Shown: in pieces, positions 1-6,671 of the stretch
How positions within the stretch are numbered: the first letter of the stretch is position 1
How the letters are laid out: the number at the start of each line of letters is the position of its first letter
DNA from: CALOAD01 sp942491415
GTDB lineage: Bacteria > Cyanobacteriota > Vampirovibrionia > Gastranaerophilales > CALOAD01
Assembly: GCA_942491415.1 (NCBI GenBank)
Contig: CALOAD010000015.1
Location: forward strand, 1 to 16,905
DNA: 16,905 nt
Direction: 5' to 3'
The notes under the pieces: model-generated
Database searches by the model: none
Told to the model about the DNA's origin: nothing
What the model saw: only the letters and a program-made list of their open reading frames with translations
Program-made: the position numbers and the translations under genes

Positions 1-372
1 ACGTTCACTTTCTCGTTGAACTTCATCCGAGGCTGCAGCAATATAAAACTCAACACCATCCGCCACTTTTTTGCTGATACGTTGCCAGCCGCTTCCTTTA
101 TATCGTCCAATCTGCTATTTACACATGAAACCAGATAAGCTTTGTGAACTTTCTTATTCAGCTTTTTCATATCGGATAGGGAAGTCATTACTTTTACAGT
201 ATCAGGTCCCGAAATATGAGGCTCAATCGTCGATAAATCAATTGATATTTCCTTGACGGTAATATGCTCCCTGATCCGGCTTCAGATAATTTGTTTCTTC
301 TGCCAAAGCATTTATTCTGGAGCTATTTAATCTCGGATGTGCTCCGTTCCCGTCAATATCCGAAGGAACTCC
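1..372 (-). pseudogene. Aconitase-superfamily large subunit remnant (LeuC / homoaconitase type), frameshifted and truncated
   Basis: Translating the minus strand piecewise recovers part of a 3-isopropylmalate dehydratase or homoaconitase large subunit in three reading frames. Positions about 372-255 read GVPSDIDGNGAHPR and then NALAEETNYLKPDQGAYY. Positions about 256-75 read KEISIDLSTIEPHISGPDTV, then KAYLVSCVNSRLDDIKEAA. Positions about 75-1 read KKVADGVEFYIAAASDEVQR. SCVNSR is the family's cluster-cysteine motif (usually SCTNSR), with the Cys codon at 123-125. SGPDTV and VEFYIAAAS resemble fungal-type homoaconitases and their bacterial relatives. One frame break lies near 245-255. The other lies at a run of six A's (minus strand) near 73-80, where seven would keep the frame. 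The N-terminal half of the roughly 700-residue protein is missing, and the 3' end runs off the window. leuD and leuB lie 3-5 kb away on the same strand, but no intact leuC is visible here. The family call is strong; substrate specificity cannot be told. Confidence 0.75.
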
Positions 373-637
373 CGCTAAAGCCAGTTTTTTTTAGTTGTTC
401 TTTTAATACACTTAAAAATTTTTCTTTACTATGTTGTTCTAAAATATCAAATAAAATTTTTTCTTTAGGCTTGGAGTCTTTTTGACTTAATAATTTTTTC
501 AAATCTTTTAAGTCAAGTCTATTATTAGGTATTTGCCAATCAACTTCAATGAATGGTAGAAGTTTTTTTAAGCCTTGATCCTGAATTTTTTGAATTCCTG
601 CAACTGATAAATTTTTTTCTTTAGCAATATTAATGAG
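353..637 (-). pseudogene. Start-less open frame related to the C-terminus of the adjacent upstream gene
   Basis: An open minus-strand frame of about 94 codons has no credible start; it opens right after a stop at 638-640. It contains AKEKNLSVAGIQKIQDQGLK, then LLPFIEVDWQIPNNRLDLKD, and ends GFSGSSFGY at a stop at 353-355. The stretch encoded at about 421-472 (KPKEKILFDILEQHSKEKF) matches the stretch encoded at about 730-795 in the neighbouring gene (KAKEDGILFDVLKQRSKKDF). The two pieces are therefore tandem paralogues, or a repeat within one former gene split by a frameshift near 630-640. The end of this frame overlaps the start of the aconitase remnant. That suggests a deletion fused two decaying genes. 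The function is not recognised. Confidence 0.45.
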
Positions 638-1010
638 TTACACTCTTTTTGAAAAATCTTTGTATTAAAACATATTTCTGCATTTCAGTTAATTTAGCTT
701 CTTTGAAATATTTTACATATGATTTTTTGAAATCTTTTTTACTACGTTGTTTTAATACATCAAATAAAATTCCATCTTCTTTAGCCTTTGAGCTAAAACC
801 ATTTACAACTAAATTATCTTGTTTTGAAACTTTCGTTATTAAGTCAGTATTTATAGGATTATGTTTTAAAGTATCCATTCTCGCATCAGTACTATTTAAG
901 GTAGTATTATTGCTAGCATTTGTATTTTTTGCACCAAAATTTATTTGTTTGTTAATGCTTAAAAACTTATTATATATATTTTTATAATTAAAATTTATAT
1001 TCATTTTCAA
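630..1010 (-). CDS. Small lysine- and asparagine-rich protein of unknown function with INFGAK-type N-terminus
   Basis: This 126-residue protein could start at a TTG at 1008-1010 or, more likely, at the ATG at 1002-1004 two codons later. No good Shine-Dalgarno sequence is visible for either. The N-terminus is Asn/Lys/Ile-rich and carries the short motif INFGAK about 25 residues in, followed by a Ser/Thr/Asn-rich linker. The C-terminal 60 residues are charged and likely helical (KAKEDGILFDVLKQRSKKDF and onward). There is no signal peptide or transmembrane segment. As I recall, short motifs of this kind near the N-terminus are frequent in otherwise unrelated proteins of gut Gastranaerophilales, so it may be lineage-specific. 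The next open frame on the same strand repeats part of its C-terminal half. It is either a small real gene or the front part of a larger gene broken near 635. Confidence 0.45.
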   Translation of the reverse strand: MKMNINFNYKNIYNKFLSINKQINFGAKNTNASNNTTLNSTDARMDTLKHNPINTDLITKVSKQDNLVVNGFSSKAKEDGILFDVLKQRSKKDFKKSYVKYFKEAKLTEMQKYVLIQRFFKKSVTH

Positions 1011-1207
1011 AAATTTTTATTAAATGCATTCAGGTATAAAACCACCCAAAAAAGAAAAAAATGTCATTATTTTAAAATTGTTTAATATTTCTTTAAATTT
1101 AGGAATTTTCATATATTAGTTTATTATCAGTTTTAAAATTGAGTAAATCGGTGAAAAATATACTAACTTATGCGTAAATAAATCCTCTTTGCTTTTTCAG
1201 GACAGGG

Positions 1208-1244
1208 AATATAACAATTTACCTACTTAGGTAATTGTTATATT
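1208..1244. repeat. Inverted repeat (long AT-rich hairpin, ACTT loop)
   Basis: The left arm at 1208-1224 and the right arm at 1229-1244 pair over 16 bp with one unpaired T in the left arm. The loop is ACTT at 1225-1228. No T-tract follows on either strand, so it does not look like a standard Rho-independent terminator. It could be an operator, a cruciform or a small repeat element. Confidence 0.6.
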
Positions 1245-1248
1245 GGGC

Positions 1249-1267
1249 TATAAGAAATATTCTTATA
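1249..1267. repeat. Short inverted repeat TATAAGAA-ATA-TTCTTATA
   Basis: Perfect 8-bp arms with a 3-nt loop begin only 4 bp after the larger hairpin at 1208-1244. The two form a double-hairpin unit about 130 bp upstream of the hydrolase start. The dyad fits a protein-binding operator as well as an RNA hairpin. Chance occurrence is possible in such AT-rich sequence. Confidence 0.4.
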
Positions 1268-1397
1268 AAAGATTGTATTATCTTGGGACTATATTTAAAT
1301 TATGCAAAATTATTTAATTTATATGACTATGACGGTATTTTATCCCCTAAAAAAGTATTGATGAGTTATTAGGTTAATTATTTATAAGGTGCGAAAA

Positions 1398-2234
1398 TTG
1401 AGTGATAAATTAGGATTTGTACTAAAAAACAATAATAATAAAGCTTTATTGTTGTTTCATGGATTAACCGGAAGTCCGCTTGAACTAAAGCAGTATGCTA
1501 AATTGATTCACAAGGAAGGTTATGATATCTACTGCCCGACTCTTCCCGGACATGGGCAGTATCTCCAAGAAATTCGTTCAATTAAATGGCAGGATTGCCT
1601 AAATTTTTCCATGAATAAGTATATGGAAATTAAAAAGGAATATGAAGAAGTTTATGTTGGCGGTAGCTGCCTTGGGGCAGTAATTGCACTAGCAATAGCT
1701 GCTGAATCTTCTAGTGTTTCAGGGATTGTTGCTCTCTCAACAACCCTTTTTCTTGATGGGTGGACTATACCTTGGTATAAATTTTTGATTCCATTAGCTC
1801 TTAACACGGTTTTTAGATATTATTATTCCTTTCCGGAAAAAGCTCCTTATGGAATAAAAAATCCTAAAGTTCGTGAAAAAATGCTGTTAATGATGAATAA
1901 GAGTACAATTGCACTTGAATATATACCAATGACCACTATATATGAGCTCCTAAGTTTTTCTAAATACACAAGAAATAATCTGGAAGATATTACAGCGCCT
2001 TGTTTTATAATTCACTCAAAACTTGACGATATTTCTAGCCTAAAAAGCGCAAGATTAATATATAAAAATATTTCCTCAAAAATAAAATCACTTTGTATAC
2101 TGGAAAATAGTTATCATATGCTGACAATGGATAATGATAAAGACCTTGTTGCAAAGAAAACAATAGATTTTTTAAATAATATTTCAAAGACAAATAACAA
2201 GAATGAAGGAGCATTAAGTGGAAAGTTTAGCTAA
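1398..2234 (+). CDS. Alpha/beta hydrolase (Est30/monoacylglycerol-lipase-like) with predicted Cys nucleophile
   Basis: This is a cytoplasmic alpha/beta-hydrolase-fold protein resembling carboxylesterase Est30 and the S33/Hydrolase_4 group, and it probably hydrolyses an ester or acyl substrate. Numbered from an upstream in-frame GTG at 1389, it shows the HGLTGSP oxyanion motif (residues 24-30) and the nucleophile elbow VGGSCLGA (90-97). The acid is Asp213 or Asp214 in HSKLDD, and the base is His243 in NSYHMLTMD. At the elbow, Cys94 falls where GxSxG enzymes have Ser, as in dienelactone hydrolases (GYCLGG). I place the start at TTG 1398 because AAGG at 1386-1389 is well spaced for it, whereas it overlaps the GTG at 1389. 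The C-terminal tail overlaps the next gene by 17 bp, implying translational coupling. No signal peptide is seen. The fold call is firm; the substrate is unknown. Confidence 0.85.
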   Translation: MSDKLGFVLKNNNNKALLLFHGLTGSPLELKQYAKLIHKEGYDIYCPTLPGHGQYLQEIRSIKWQDCLNFSMNKYMEIKKEYEEVYVGGSCLGAVIALAIAAESSSVSGIVALSTTLFLDGWTIPWYKFLIPLALNTVFRYYYSFPEKAPYGIKNPKVREKMLLMMNKSTIALEYIPMTTIYELLSFSKYTRNNLEDITAPCFIIHSKLDDISSLKSARLIYKNISSKIKSLCILENSYHMLTMDNDKDLVAKKTIDFLNNISKTNNKNEGALSGKFS

Positions 2235-2580
2235 ATATTCAATATTTGCGCTGTTAGTAATCAATTTGATTTTGGTATTATCAACTATAGTGGGAAAATA
2301 TTTATATAAACAATACGAATCAGAAGCTAGAAGATCATCTTATATAGTTTATCTGATATTTTTATTTGGCTTTTATTTATTGTTTCTTACTAGTAGTATT
2401 TTTCTAGGATTATTTGCAGAGAAGACAGCTTATACTTTAATATTTATAATTTTTTTAATTATACCTTTTGTGATAGGCAAACATTGCACACTTGAAAAGG
2501 TTAAATTATTTACAAACCTTCAAATATTAGTATTAATTGCAAGTTGTCTGACAAGTTTACAGATATTAATAAAAATTTAA
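2218..2580 (+). CDS. Small integral membrane protein, four predicted helices, unknown function
   Basis: This 120-residue protein starts at a GTG and overlaps the hydrolase stop by 17 bp. A strong GAAGGAG at 2204-2210 precedes it, so the two genes are almost certainly co-translated. Four hydrophobic segments lie at about residues 7-26, 42-65, 70-87 and 100-118. Between the first two is a charged loop containing KQYESEARRSS. No known motif is visible. Its coupling to a soluble hydrolase suggests it helps in a membrane-associated lipid or ester reaction, but that is inference from context only. The reading frame and membrane prediction are firm; the family is not recognised. Confidence 0.75.
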   Translation: MESLAKYSIFALLVINLILVLSTIVGKYLYKQYESEARRSSYIVYLIFLFGFYLLFLTSSIFLGLFAEKTAYTLIFIIFLIIPFVIGKHCTLEKVKLFTNLQILVLIASCLTSLQILIKI

Positions 2581-3000
2581 GATTAGGGGTTTGAAAATCT
2601 AACCTGATAGTTTTTATGCTGATTTGACAACCCTGTAATTTAAATCTATTAAATTTACGGCTAAATTATGAATTTAGAGCATATTATTTGTATTCATGAG
2701 CGAATTGATTTATTGACAGAAGAACAAATCTAGAAGTTTTTATATGTTATCAAAATGAAAAAAATAGGCAACAATTTGCTGAATAAACTGGAATTGTCAT
2801 AGTGTAGGCATTTGTAAGAATGTAACTTCCTGTTTTTTAACTATATAGACCCATTTGATGTTTTATTGGATATAAATGTTAAGAAATTTTAATAATATAT
2901 ACAAAATATAGCAATTTTCTCTACTAATATTTTTTTATAAATATATAATACAAAACAAATAGACGAACACATAAAATTTGACCTAAATTTGGAGGAACAA
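2581..3000. other. AT-rich intergenic stretch, possibly with a small decayed ORF
   Basis: This gap lies between the membrane protein and the ribbon-helix-helix gene. The only hint of coding is an ATG at 2668 opening 21 codons that end in LLTEEQI at an amber stop (2731-2733). The same frame then continues as KFLYVIKMKKIGNNLLNKLE to 2802. LTEEQI followed by a helical KFLYVIK resembles the common small helical TEEQxEKxLxYI type of protein, so a Glu-to-amber change in a small gene is possible. It is equally compatible with chance. No promoter or terminator can be claimed with confidence. Confidence 0.25.
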
Positions 3001-3189
3001 ATGGCTAGAGTACTAATTTCAATGCCCGAAGAGTTTTTAAGTAAAATTGATGGCGTGGCAACAGACGAACAAAGATCAAGAAGTGAACTTATTAGAGAAG
3101 CATTGCGTGTTTATATCCATAGGCATAAAATAAGAGAAAATACGCTGGCAGGTGAAAATGCAGCGGTTCTCGAATCATTACTTGATTAA
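3001..3189 (+). CDS. Ribbon-helix-helix (CopG/Arc type) DNA-binding protein
   Basis: This 62-residue protein has the ribbon-helix-helix layout. The N-terminal strand is ARVLISMP (residues 2-9), helix A is about 10-23, the turn is RSRSE, and helix B is ELIREALRVYIH (29-40). The acidic C-terminal tail of about 20 residues could be an oligomerisation or partner-binding segment. Proteins of this family bind operators as dimers, with the strand in the major groove, and act as autoregulators or antitoxins. The start is ATG 3001, served by GGAGG at 2991-2995; an in-frame TTG at 2989 would sit on the ribosome-binding site itself. No toxin gene follows: the next gene is convergent and a terminator closes the unit at 3210-3242. 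A stand-alone transcription regulator is therefore more likely than an antitoxin. Confidence 0.82.
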   Translation: MARVLISMPEEFLSKIDGVATDEQRSRSELIREALRVYIHRHKIRENTLAGENAAVLESLLD

Positions 3190-3209
3190 AAAATTTAGTA
3201 TTTATTAAT

Positions 3210-3242
3210 AAAAAAAGACGCTTTAAAAAGCGTCTTTTTTTT
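3210..3242. terminator. Bidirectional Rho-independent terminator between the RHH gene and leuB
   Basis: A perfect 8-bp stem GACGCTTT/AAAGCGTC (3217-3224 and 3227-3234) has a 2-nt loop. It is flanked by an A-tract on the left (3210-3216) and a T-tract on the right (3235-3242). Both strands therefore carry hairpin plus U-run. It lies 21 bp after the RHH stop and 8 bp after the leuB stop (minus strand), so it serves both convergent genes. Confidence 0.92.
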
Positions 3243-3249
3243 ATAATTC

Positions 3250-4326
3250 TTATATTTTGTTTGCAATAAGATCGCCCATTTTTGAAGTACCAACAAGGGT
3301 TTTGCCATCGCTCATTATGTCACAAGTTCTATAGCCATCTTTTAATACTTGTTTAATCGCTTCTTCAATTGCGTTGGCTTCTTTATCAAGATTGAAGCTA
3401 TATTTGAGCATCATAGAAGCTGACATTATCGTCGCTATTGGATTTGCTTTGTCTTGTCCTTTAATATCCGGTGCGCTTCCGTGGGAAGGTTCGTAAAGAG
3501 CAGGTCCTTTGTCGGTAAGACTTGCACTTGCAAGCATTCCAAGTGAACCGGTAAGCATAGATGCTTCATCAGAAAGAATATCCCCGAACATGTTTCCTGT
3601 AACTATAACGTCAAATTCCGCAGGAACCCTGATAAGCTGCATAGCTGCATTATCAACGTACATGTGAGAAAGTTCAACTTTAGGATAATCCTTCGCAACA
3701 CGCTCGACAACTTCTCTCCAAACTCTTGAAACATCCAGTACATTTGCTTTATCTACGGAACAAAGTTTTTTTCTTCTTTTCATCGCAATATCAAATGCAA
3801 TTCTTACAATCCGCTCTATTTCAGATTCTTTGTAAATCATAGTGCTGAATCCTACTTTTTCACCTTCTTTTACTTCAACGCCTTTAGGCTCTCCAAAGTA
3901 AATTCCGCTAGTAAGCTCCCTGACTATCATAATATCAACGCCTTTAACCACTTCCTCTTTAAGAGTGGAAGAAGAAACAAGTTCGTCGTATACAACGGCG
4001 GGTCTTAAATTAGCAAATAAATTCATTTCTTTTCTAATTTTAAGTAGTCCTCGCTCTGGTCGTATAGCAGGATCAAGTTTATCGTATTTCCAATCACCAA
4101 TAGAACCCATATAAACTGCATCAGAACTTTTAGCAAGCTCAAGTGTACCGTCAGGAAGTGGAACCCCTTCTGCATCTATGGCAACACCACCGATTAAGCT
4201 TTCTGTAAATTCAAAATTTACATCAAATTTATCTGAAACCGCATTTAATACTTTAATTCCTTGCTCTATAACTTCCGGTCCTATTCCATCACCGGGTAAT
4301 ACTGCTATTTTATAAGATTTTGTCAT
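3250..4326 (-). CDS. leuB: 3-isopropylmalate dehydrogenase
   Basis: LeuB oxidises and decarboxylates 3-isopropylmalate to 2-oxoisocaproate using NAD+ in cytoplasmic leucine biosynthesis. The 358-residue length is normal. Visible family features are LPGDGIGPEV (10-19) and the substrate arginines R98 and R108 in GLLKIRKEMNLFANLRP. R136 and Tyr143 sit in RELTSGIYFGE, Lys193 in VDKANVLD, and the metal aspartates are D225, D249 and D253 (GDILSDEAS). The nucleotide motif is EPSHGSAPDIKG (279-290). The Leu-containing helix around GLLKIRKEMNLF fits LeuB rather than isocitrate or homoisocitrate dehydrogenase. The ATG is preceded by GGAGC about 8 nt upstream on the minus strand. The gene follows leuD with a 15-bp gap, so the two form an operon. 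No intact leuC or leuA is in the window. Confidence 0.96.
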   Translation of the reverse strand: MTKSYKIAVLPGDGIGPEVIEQGIKVLNAVSDKFDVNFEFTESLIGGVAIDAEGVPLPDGTLELAKSSDAVYMGSIGDWKYDKLDPAIRPERGLLKIRKEMNLFANLRPAVVYDELVSSSTLKEEVVKGVDIMIVRELTSGIYFGEPKGVEVKEGEKVGFSTMIYKESEIERIVRIAFDIAMKRRKKLCSVDKANVLDVSRVWREVVERVAKDYPKVELSHMYVDNAAMQLIRVPAEFDVIVTGNMFGDILSDEASMLTGSLGMLASASLTDKGPALYEPSHGSAPDIKGQDKANPIATIMSASMMLKYSFNLDKEANAIEEAIKQVLKDGYRTCDIMSDGKTLVGTSKMGDLIANKI

Positions 4327-4341
4327 GATAATTGCTCCCTA

Positions 4342-4842
4342 TTATTTGCCCAATTTTTGTTTTGTATAATTTATAAGTCCGCCTGTTGAGATAAGTTCCT
4401 GAATTGACGGAGGAAATGGGCTTATTTCATAAGTTTTGTTTTTAGTAAGGTTTTTCACTTTTCCATTTGCAATATCAATTTCAATTTCATCACCAGCCTG
4501 TGTTTCATCTGGAAGTTCAGCATTTTCGATAATAGGAAGTCCTATGTTAATGGCATTTCTAAAGAAAATTCTTGCAAAACTTTTAGCTATAACAGCAGTA
4601 ATACCACTTTCTTTAATTGCAATCGGCGCATGTTCTCTTGAGCTTCCGCATCCGAAATTTTCTCCTGCCACCATAATATCGCCTTGCTTAACGTTATTGG
4701 CAAAGGTTTCATCTATATCTTCCATGCAATGAGCAGCAAGTTCTTTTGCATCAGTTGTATTAAGATATCTTGCGGGAATAATTACATCAGTATCAACATT
4801 ATCACCGTATACCCAAGTTTTTCCTTTATTTGAATTTTCCAT
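4342..4842 (-). CDS. leuD: 3-isopropylmalate dehydratase small subunit
   Basis: LeuD is the swivel-domain small subunit that pairs with the [4Fe-4S] large subunit LeuC to isomerise 2- to 3-isopropylmalate. The 166-residue length fits the short LeuD class found in clostridia and archaea rather than the roughly 200-residue proteobacterial type. Key motifs are GDNVDTDVIIPARYLNT (residues 13-29) and GENFGCGSSREHAP (60-73), followed by IAKSFARIFFRNAIN, all typical of the aconitase swivel domain. The loop YLNT lies where substrate-specificity residues of this class sit. A good AGAGGAG ribosome-binding site precedes the ATG. It is the first gene of the leuD-leuB unit and is transcribed divergently from the foldase gene. 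The usual partner leuC is not adjacent; the only related large-subunit sequence here is the broken remnant at 1-372. Confidence 0.95.
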   Translation of the reverse strand: MENSNKGKTWVYGDNVDTDVIIPARYLNTTDAKELAAHCMEDIDETFANNVKQGDIMVAGENFGCGSSREHAPIAIKESGITAVIAKSFARIFFRNAINIGLPIIENAELPDETQAGDEIEIDIANGKVKNLTKNKTYEISPFPPSIQELISTGGLINYTKQKLGK

Positions 4843-5000
4843 TCACGCTCTCCTCTTAAAAAAGATTAATATTTTTAGTATTTAATAGAAAAATTATATC
4901 ATCTTATTTTTATAGGGTATAATTTTATAAAGATAATTTATTTAAAATCTTATCGGTTAGTATGTGTATATTAAAGTATAAACGTGAAAGTGGGGAAAAA
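4843..5000. promoter_or_regulatory. Divergent intergenic region with -10-like elements on both strands
   Basis: The leuD and foldase genes diverge from this 158-bp region, so both promoters should be here. A TATAAT is present on the plus strand at 4918-4923 and on the minus strand at 4893-4898. Neither has a good -35 at 17 bp spacing, and the background is very AT-rich, so the exact promoter positions are only tentative. No T-box or leader-peptide attenuator is evident upstream of leuD. Confidence 0.35.
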
Positions 5001-6152
5001 ATGAAAAAACTTGCAGTTGGGCTTCTTGTTTCCAGTTTGATTTTTCTTGGAGGTTGTATAAAATCGCAGAAAGCAGACAAAAGCGATCCTTTAGTTAAAG
5101 TTAATGGTCGGATTATTACTGAAAATATGTTTCAAGAAACACTTGAGCAGAACTATAATCTTCCTGAACAAAAAAGTGATAATAATGATGCGAAAAGCAA
5201 ATTTATTTATTTAGTACACAAAAATAGAGTAATAAATGACCTAATTGTAAAACAATTAATAAATGAAGAGTCTGAAAAACGTCAAATAAAAATTGAAGAG
5301 ACTGAAATTAACAAAATAGTTGATAACATTGCAAAGAGCATGGGTGGAGAGGATAGATTTAAAGCTTCATTGGCTCAGAATAAAATTGATGAAAAAGTTT
5401 TCAGAGAAAATATAAAATTTGACTTACTTAAGAAAAAACTTGTAGAGAATGTTATCGGTGATAGCAAAGTAAGTGAAGAAGAAATAAATAAATTCTATGA
5501 AGATAACAAAGAAGAAAAATTTAAGCATGATGAAACAGTAAGAGCAAGTCATATTTTAATTAGTGCTTCAGAACAAGAAATAAGAAGCAGATTAGAAAGT
5601 GATGATGCAAATAAAAAACTTAAAAAAGAAGATATAGATAAAAAAGTTGCAAAAGAATTACAACAAGTAAAAGCAAAAGCACAAAAAATTTATAATGAAG
5701 TTAAGAAAAATCCTGAAAAGTTTGCTGAATTAGCAAAACAAAATTCAGAAGATCCATCAAGTGCTTCAAAAGGTGGCGATTTAGGTTTCTTCTCTAAAGA
5801 AGAAATGGTTCCTGAATTTTCAGAAGCAGCATTTTCTACAAAACCTGGTAAATTAAGTGATTTAGTTAAAACAGAGTTTGGTTATCACATAATTAAAGTG
5901 GTAGACAGAAAACAACAAGGCATTACTCCTCTTGATGAAATAAAACCACATATTGAAAGATATCTAGACGGTAAGAAAAAGATGGATGCTTTCAAAAAAC
6001 TGATTGATACATCTAGACAGTCAGCAGAAATTGTATATATAGACAAAGAATATGATCCTGAACAAATAAAAGAAGAATATCACGAGCTTATAAAAGAACT
6101 TAAAGAAAAACAAAGTACAGAGCCGGTAAATTCTGAAAAAACTGAAAAATAA
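5001..6152 (+). CDS. prsA: Peptidyl-prolyl isomerase lipoprotein (PrsA/SurA-like, parvulin domain)
   Basis: This is an exported lipid-anchored foldase of 383 residues. The start at ATG 5001 gives a clean type II signal, MKKLAVGLLVSSLIFLGGC, with lipobox LGGC and Cys19 as the lipidated residue. Upstream in-frame codons back to 4962 would spoil the signal. Residues about 30-165 form a helical SurA_N/trigger-like region (VNGRIITENMFQETLEQN). Residues about 178-303 are a parvulin/PpiC domain with RASHILIS, KFAELAKQNSEDPSSASKGG, DLGFFSKEEMVPEFSEAAF and FGYHIIKV. A charged insert of about 35 residues follows ASHILIS, longer than in many parvulins. The Lys/Glu-rich tail is likely helical. It acts on the outer face of the cytoplasmic membrane or in the periplasm. 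tadA follows at 72 bp, with a hairpin between them. The symbol prsA reflects the lipoprotein architecture; a SurA-like role is possible. Confidence 0.9.
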   Translation: MKKLAVGLLVSSLIFLGGCIKSQKADKSDPLVKVNGRIITENMFQETLEQNYNLPEQKSDNNDAKSKFIYLVHKNRVINDLIVKQLINEESEKRQIKIEETEINKIVDNIAKSMGGEDRFKASLAQNKIDEKVFRENIKFDLLKKKLVENVIGDSKVSEEEINKFYEDNKEEKFKHDETVRASHILISASEQEIRSRLESDDANKKLKKEDIDKKVAKELQQVKAKAQKIYNEVKKNPEKFAELAKQNSEDPSSASKGGDLGFFSKEEMVPEFSEAAFSTKPGKLSDLVKTEFGYHIIKVVDRKQQGITPLDEIKPHIERYLDGKKKMDAFKKLIDTSRQSAEIVYIDKEYDPEQIKEEYHELIKELKEKQSTEPVNSEKTEK

Positions 6153-6169
6153 ATTATTAAAATGTTTTG

Positions 6170-6209
6170 ATAGATAGGCAATTATAACATCGCCTATCTA
6201 TTAGTTTTA
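6170..6209 (+). terminator. Hairpin between prsA and tadA (possible terminator or attenuator)
   Basis: A 10-bp perfect stem ATAGATAGGC/GCCTATCTAT (6170-6179 and 6192-6201) has a 12-nt loop and is followed by a weak U-stretch (TAGTTTTAT). The poor U-tract suggests partial termination, or an mRNA 3'-end stabiliser that lets some transcription run into tadA. The tadA ribosome-binding site starts right after it. Confidence 0.6.
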
Positions 6210-6224
6210 TAAGGAGGTATTACA

Positions 6225-6671
6225 ATGAATAATGAAAATCATAAAAAATACCTAAAAATAGCATTGGAAGAAGCAAAAAAATCAGGTGAAGATATTCCTG
6301 TCGGAGCAGTGCTTGTTAAAAATGATGAAATTATAGCAAAAGCACATAATACAAAAGAACTAAATAATGATCCGGCAGGACATGCTGAAATGCTTGTGAT
6401 AAGAGAAGCTGCACGCAAATTTGGTAATTGGCGGTTAGATAATACAACTCTTTACGTTACATTAGAGCCTTGTCCAATGTGTGCTTCGGTTATTTTATAC
6501 AGTCGTATTCCTAATATTGTTTTTGGGGCATGTGATCAGCTTTACGGCGCATTTGGTTCGGCTTTAAACTTAACAACTTATTTAAATTTCTATCCTCAAA
6601 TAACGCAAGGGATTATGGAGAAAGAATGCTCAGTTTTGTTGCGAGAATTTTTTAAAAATAAAAGAGATTAA
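6225..6671 (+). CDS. tadA: tRNA-specific adenosine deaminase (A34 to inosine)
   Basis: TadA deaminates the wobble adenosine of tRNA-Arg(ACG) to inosine in the cytoplasm. The 148-residue protein has the full zinc deaminase signature: HAE (His53, Glu55 as proton shuttle) and PCPMC (Cys83 and Cys86 as zinc ligands, within VTLEPCPMCAS). GACDQLYGAFGS (101-112) fits the TadA subgroup, where D and G replace the cytidine-deaminase pattern. IPVGAVLVKNDEIIAKAHN near the N-terminus is also typical. The start at ATG 6225 has an ideal AAGGAGG at 6211-6217. It is likely transcribed in part from the upstream foldase promoter. Family assignment is very secure. Confidence 0.95.
   Translation: MNNENHKKYLKIALEEAKKSGEDIPVGAVLVKNDEIIAKAHNTKELNNDPAGHAEMLVIREAARKFGNWRLDNTTLYVTLEPCPMCASVILYSRIPNIVFGACDQLYGAFGSALNLTTYLNFYPQITQGIMEKECSVLLREFFKNKRD

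Larger units (their letters stand above)
1011..1397. other. Non-coding gap between divergent genes, with two adjacent hairpins
   Basis: This very AT-rich gap separates the minus-strand unknown gene from the plus-strand hydrolase. I see no supportable ORF or RNA gene. Its only clear structure is the pair of inverted repeats at 1208-1244 and 1249-1267, listed separately. Promoters for both flanking genes should lie here, but no convincing -35/-10 pair stands out from the AT background. Confidence 0.5.

Noticed and set aside
71..485. Two plus-strand open frames of 61 and 73 codons
   Set aside because: The minus strand of the same bases encodes recognisable aconitase-type motifs and the start-less paralogue. 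The plus-strand frames have no ribosome-binding site and odd composition, so they are shadows.
649..987. Hydrophobic plus-strand ORF that could be read as a membrane protein
   Set aside because: It is antisense to the Lys/Asn-rich minus-strand gene. Phe/Leu richness is what the complement of Lys/Asn codons gives.
2713..2746. Promoter-like TTGACA with a downstream TATATG
   Set aside because: The spacer would be about 22 bp, too long, and no gene begins at a suitable distance.
3001..3189. Ribbon-helix-helix protein as antitoxin of a toxin-antitoxin pair
   Set aside because: No small toxin ORF overlaps or follows; a bidirectional terminator and a convergent leuB come next.
4436..4732. 98-codon plus-strand ORF inside leuD
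   Set aside because: It lies wholly antisense to a strongly conserved gene, has no start signal and resembles no protein.
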